Origin: Plakobranchus ocellatus
Taxonomy: Eukaryota; Mollusca; Gastropoda; Plakobranchidae
Reading direction: 5' to 3'
Length of the DNA: 23,959 nt
Assembly: GCA_019648995.1 (NCBI GenBank)
Contig: BLXT01003199.1
Coordinates: 1,163,751-1,187,709, forward strand
The notes under the pieces are model-generated. The model was not told the origin of the DNA. It did not search any database and worked only from the letters and a program-made list of their open reading frames with translations. Positions 12,601 through 19,205 of the stretch are shown here, one piece after another. The number at the start of each line of letters is the position of its first letter. Position 1 is the first letter of the stretch. Both the position numbers and the translations under genes were made by a program.

Positions 12601-15600
12601 GTCCGTGCAGGGCTTTGCATTCAAAGTATCTTGAGGTAGAGAGTTAAAAAGGGGAAGAAATAATTATGATAAGCAAGTTCTGATAACTAAACAATTATTT
12701 AGGAAACATATTAAAATGGTTATTTCATTACCACCAACACCTTTTCTAATAAAGCAACTCAGACTAAGCTAAAGAGAAAGTTGATAGCGGAGAGTTGGAA
12801 ATAAAAAAATGTAATGGTGATTTCAATATATTTCAAAAAAAAAAAAAAAAATTTTAAATCACATACACAGTATGCATGAAAGCCTTAGATTTTAAAATGA
12901 GCTATAGCTAAATAGCTAAAGGTTTGCAGTGTGCTCAGTTTGCAGGAAAAACAATTTACTTGCATACTCCCAACATTTTTCCTCCTTTCATGGTGCTCTT
13001 ATTTCATATCTTTCTTTTGACAATCCCTAACAGCAGATAGTTTTGTGAAATATTTTTCTATGACTTTTCATTATTCATTGCAACATTCTTTAAACAATCT
13101 TACATCTAGCAGTGGACAGTCCTGCCTTCAAACATGTAAAAAATGCTTCACAGTTCTGCTGCAGTCAAATGAAGAGCACTATTGTCGGTGTTGAGTCTAT
13201 GGGCGATACTGCTGTTCATTTGGCTACGGCAGAGTTGCAGGATAAGCTTCTTGGGCGTTCTATTCACTTCCAGCAATAATTTACTATTTAATTTTTTTTT
13301 AGGCATTAGCAAACAAGTTTTTGAACAGCATTTCAAGAAAAATAAGCTGCAAAAACAATTGAGGTAGTCAGGCAATGGAGAGATTTCTGTAAATAAATTG
13401 CTATGGCGATATCATTATATGACTGTAGTAAAGCAACTGGAATAGTTGGGTAAACATTTGTTGGGTATTACTAAGCAGAACTTCATATAGTTGTTCAACT
13501 GGAAAAGTTATGTAAAAAAATATGCAGTGGCACAACCATAGCAGGACCTCGTATAGCTGAGCAATTGGAAAAACTGTGAAAATAATATGCTATAATATAA
13601 CAACGGCAGGACATTATAGTTGAGCAACTTGAAAAGTTGTGAAAATAATATGCTGCATCCCCCGATTTTAAAATTTACCGCTTTCCAGCAACAGCTCCAT
13701 CATTTTTGCCATATGGCTCATCCAATTCAACACCAGCCCAGACTCCCTTTGCAAAGTCCGTCTCACCAATGTAGCGCAAGACACCAGGTTTGGAGCCACT
13801 AACAAGCACCTGGTTGAGCAGAGTCAAAAACAACAAAAATGAGTATCAAAGCCAGAGTGAACAATCTTATTCAGTCTTGAAATATACCAAAGGAAATTGA
13901 AAACGTACAGTTTCGTTTTCTTATTCCCATTAAATGAAAAAAAAAGTAATTAAAAACCATTTTGAAAAAAAAAGAAGAATAAGGATCAATTAAATTATTC
14001 CTTGAAACAAACAGTTTGCAACTAAAAAATTTGCACCATTGAAACTAGAAAAGTCAAGGAAGAAAAACACATCCAGTATCAAACAACACCAGCAGCTCAA
14101 ATCAAGCTGATATATTTTATTGATCACCAACCACAAAAGTAACAGATTGAAGCACAATCAAAAAAGCCTAAATGTAATGAACCTAGAGCTCAATTTTTTT
14201 CTCAGCCCAAAAGATAATGTTAAACACTATCAAGTTTCCTTCATTCCTCTTAAGCAAGACAAAATCAGGAGCCACAAAGTGGGTTTCTTGCTTTGGTTTT
14301 TTTTTTTTTTTTTTTTTTTATGAACTGGCACAAACAATAACCAAGAGGGGCTGTCACTTTCTCAGACCCGGAGACAAACCCCCCCCAAAAATAAGTTTGT
14401 AACTCTAAAACAATCCGGTGGCTCAGCGACAGGTCTTAAAGCAACAGCAAGAGCCATTTGCCAGAAGTAAAACACAGAATTTCCTATCTATTTTTTTTAG
14501 TACAATTCGATTTTTTTCTATTGAGAATAGCAACTGTGTCTATGAACAAAAAGGAACAAACAGAAGAAAAACATCTGGAATAAATTCAACAACACTTACT
14601 CTGTCTCCAACCTTGACTCCTCCAGGCATCGTCCCTGGCAGTTTCATAGCTGTGACCCCTGTTCCACCAGCAGGGGTTGTCCCTGTGGCCGGCCCTGCTT
14701 TGTGAAGGCTAGAAGATGATGTGGAAAGGTTTTTACTGGCATTCATACCTATCCGGGACTGGTAGAAAGATAGAAGAGGAAGGGTTAACAAAGAAAAAAA
14801 ACATCTTTGGCACACACAAAAAAGTTTTAAATAAATCTAGCTTTTCTTAGACTGTCATGATAATACCATTTTTTAATCATACCAAGAACTATGGTACAAT
14901 CTTTGAAATTTAAAACAAACAATTTTTTTGCTTCTAGCTTATGCAACCTCACAACAATAAATAAAAACTGCAATCTAAAGAACTCAATCAAGAGGACTAG
15001 GATATTTCTTGTTGGTGTTTGACAGATCAAGAAAAGCTTGGATTTATCTTTAGAGACTCTAGGCGACTTTTTGATGATTTCATGACTCTTTACTATGTAA
15101 ATCAAGGTGCTGTAAATCTTGATGAAATAAATGTAAAGTAATCTATCTTTTACAAATTTTTTTTCAAAATAATCACTTTAAAAAAAAGCCCACAGACAAA
15201 AGAAAAATTTGAAAAGGCCTCCATTTCATGGACATGAAAGTAATAAGGAATCTTTCTTTTAAACTAAAATGTATCTTCCACAAAGCTTAGCAAAGAACTC
15301 ATTGGTTTGAATATACAAGCCCTTTAAAAGAATGAATAGATTACATATTACCATTCAGCAGTCTTTGCTGATATCAACACATTGATGATTAGATAGAAAA
15401 ACTCACTGGTGGCCTGGCAGGAATGGAGGAAGATTGTGTTACTGATGAGGAACCATTTGTGGCTGGTGCCAGACTGAGCCTAGAGTCTGCACCTCCACCT
15501 GTGGATGGGGTCCTCGCTGGAGTTTGGAGGGATGGAGTCTCACTGGACGATGCTTGAGACACAGGCCTGGACGGGGCTTGTGATGTGTGCGACAATTTGC

Positions 15601-18600
15601 TGACACGGGAGAACACCCCACGCTTTGGTTCACACTAGGGGAAAAGAAAGACATCATCAAATTATTCAGCAGGGAAAATTTGGAAATCTTTCCCATTAAG
15701 CAGTAGTTTCTGACATTGTTAAGTATGAAGGCAGCAATGCGAATCAGTTTTAATGATGACATTACATCATTATAAGAAGCTACAGCTGAATCCTGCTCCC
15801 AATAGTGATAAAAGTGAACAAATTGAAATTTGCTCCTTGATCTTTACCATGTAACAAAAACTAGAGCAAAACCAATTTGAGTAGTACCCTGGTAAACAGG
15901 TATGCTTGGATTCAATTGCTAATGTTCAAGCTCCTAAAGCAATTGATGATGAGAGATACACAAGTGTACTGCATGAGCAGCTTCTAAAAGCTTGTCAAAA
16001 AAAACATCACACTATTTAATAGCTTCTCAAAGTTATTCATCAGCATATTAACAATTCAAGAGATTGTATACATCTATTTTTTACCCAATCAAAAATGACT
16101 GTTCTTGAAGTTTGTATTTGTATAAAACAATTTCAATTCTAAAATGTTAAGCTTAGATATCAAGAGTGCTGCAATTTTGGTTATCTGAATTCCCTTCCCC
16201 CTTCTATCATACAAGCACACACATACAACAAACAGACAGAGAGGAAACAATAAAAAAAAAAAAAATTACTTTGAATACTAGAGCAATGAGCAATGTTGTT
16301 GCACTCAATTAAAATACAGCATAGTATTATGTTATGGCTAAAGATACACATAAATTCAGCGTGCTAAATATAGAGCAGAAACAAAAATACAAGAGGGGAA
16401 AAGTTACTAAAAAAGCTAAATATAGAATCCTGAAAAAACAGAGCCTGAACAATTTCTCTTTTGTCTTAAATAATCAAAAACTGCATTATTAACCTGGAAG
16501 TATCGAATCCCCATGACGCTGCCATCATTTTTGCCAATGGCTTCGTCCAGCACCACGCCAGCCCACTCCCCAGGGGCAAATTGTGTCTCACCAAGGAAGG
16601 CAATCACCCCTGGTTTGGTCCCACTGACCCAGATACGATCACCAATCTTGAAGTCATCCACAGGCCCTGGTGGCTGCTGTCCTGCTCCTTGGGAAGATGC
16701 TGACCCATCCTCAGATGGCGGTTGGGGACCTGACGATAACAGCATGGCAGATGAGCAGCTTTTACAAATATTTAAACTTTGCACTAAGAAAATAAGGATG
16801 GAGAGATAGGAGGAATAAAATGTATATGTTTGTCTTGTCTTTTTCTTTTTCCGAAATTGAAAAGGACGAGGTGGAAGTTTAAAAAAAAAATTGAATGTTA
16901 GTCTTGACTGGAGCAGACACATTGTTATTACAAGAAATGCATTGCACTTACCAGAATTACCATGTAAACTCCACTGCTCTTATGTGTTTTATCTCACAGT
17001 CAGGATGACAAAAAATATTTTGTACAATAGAACATAGGCTCTATAAAATTAGCCCAGACTTATAAATTTAAACACTATCTAAATCATTAGCTTAATGCAC
17101 CAATCTGAGATTGGGATGATGAATGAGACCACAAAAAAAAAAAGCACACATGATGCAAACGATTTAAAGCAAACAATGAGCAATTGGCAAATGATAAGTT
17201 AATAAAAAGACAACTTCAGAAATGTTACAAACACTACAATAAGAAATTAATACAGAATCAAACAGTCCAATCTAAAAAAATTTCAGGGCATGCCAAATTG
17301 TTTAAAACAGAAAGGAAAAAGTTACCAATATTGATATCAGATGTAGTTAGTATCATGGCTGTATCTCCTGGAGTTATATTTTTAAAATTGATGTGTTAGA
17401 TTGAATCAGTTTTCAAAACCTATAAAGCAAAACTTGTGCTGCTATTTGATTCAAAATCTAAATTTGCAATATTCATACCAAACTTGAAAGCTGTTTCAAG
17501 TAATCACAGCTAATGTATATAGAGCTTTGCTCACGCATCTTGTGGAAAATTCATGTTTTTGTTTCTTTAGTTTTGTTCCTAAAATTAATTGTGCAAAACA
17601 TGGCAGGTAGTCTACTTTCGAGGCTCACTGTCGTTTTCTCATTACACTGAGATTTACGATTTTAACCAGGTAATGCTTACAACACAATAAACAAAAATTG
17701 ATGGATATGTACAGCTACTTTCAAATTTAATGCAAATAGTAATCTGCTACTTCAATTTATTTATTAGCTTAGATTGCAATCATCTCCACTGAGAAGAAAA
17801 CATTTGAATTCAAACTGTCAGTTTGTTATAGCATTTCACAAAAGACTGGTAAACAAAATATAAAGATTGTGTTACCTTGCTCATTAACTTTTTTTTTTTT
17901 TTTTTTATTAAACTCTCAAAGAAATTTTAGTGTTAGAAAACTTATCAGACATTTTTGCTTTTCAGAAAAGAAAAAAAAAAAAACCCCCACAGAAGTGGTG
18001 AGAACTCAACCATTCTGCTAATTTTTCCCAAGTGTCACCATATCCACTCCCTAAAACCTTTCTGAATACTACCAGTATGTAGCGAGATTCCCTTGACACA
18101 GCCATGGTATGCCTACCTGAGCCAACAGTGCGTATTGCCTGCTGGGCATAACGGTCAGCATTCTGGGGGGCATAGCCTGCTCCTCGAGCTGATTTGGCCA
18201 GGGCATCTGAAGTTAGTCAAAGGGTTGGGAGGCACAACGCAAAAAAGAAATAAAAACATTCAGAAAATGCAAACAACATCCACAGCAAAACAGCAAAGCT
18301 CATGCATGAGAAAGACAAATTAGATGTTGCAACATTGCAAAACATTAGGCTTCCCCAAAAATTCGGTTACATTGAGCCAGGCTTATTTCAATTAATATAA
18401 TTGTATCACATGTGCTGATGTAGTTGTAGAAGAAGCCAAGGTATTGAACGTCAAAAGATGATGATGCCACAAAGTTTACATTTTAGATTTCATATTTCTT
18501 TCAAAGCCTGCAGTTTTTTTTTAAAAAGAAAGTTTGATTGATGCTCAATTCAGGGTGCAGTTTCATAAATAAGCCAAAATTATTGCCATAAACTGGCATG

Positions 18601-19129
18601 AAAATGAAAAGACATAGTAAAAAAAAAAAAGGATTAAAATGCAGTAAAATGATGGAAAACATTAAGACAGCCCCCTCTCCCCTTTCAATAGATATAAGTA
18701 AAAATTGTTAATTTGTGCTTTAAAGGCTAGAATTATTTAATAAATACTAATTCATTTAAATTATATCCCTTTTCTAGGCTTTTAGGCTTACATGACATCC
18801 CCTTAGCACATGCTTTTATAATCATAAAGAGGTGAAAACTGAAATGAGTTCTGAAGAACTAACTTTCAAAACCAATATGATGATTTCAAAAGCCAAGTTT
18901 GCAGAAAATCTTTTAAAGTCAGACAGTAAAATTAAAAGGATGCCTTTATTACAAATGCTATTAAATGTCACGTGAACAAGCATACACATCAGGTCAAGAT
19001 TTTTTTTTCAGTAAAAGCCAAAAAAGTCCAAACCCCCCCACCCACCCAGACAGCTATCATTGAACTATCTTTCAATAAGTATATGGTAAGAACATAATAA
19101 AAAGAGGGACGGAGAGAGAGGGGGGGAGG

Positions 19130-19205
<76 letters not shown>

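Larger units (their letters stand above)
12630..13678. other. CLIP intron between exons 6 and 7, interrupting CAP-Gly 2
   Basis: A 1.05-kb phase-2 intron within Arg331. It carries an A17 run (12835-12851), the GC-richer ORF island at 13169-13279 and the minisatellite at 13424-13660. Confidence 0.85.

Noticed and set aside
12399..12647. + strand ORF opposite exon 7
   Set aside because: It is the antisense shadow of the CAP-Gly 2 end and serine-rich block.
15439..15762. Second minus-strand frame over exon 4
   Set aside because: It overlaps exon 4 out of frame; the other frame joins RYFQ to CEPKRGVF and is clearly right.
16513..16809. + strand ORF opposite the CAP-Gly 1 exon
   Set aside because: It is the antisense shadow of exon 3, whose protein is unmistakable.
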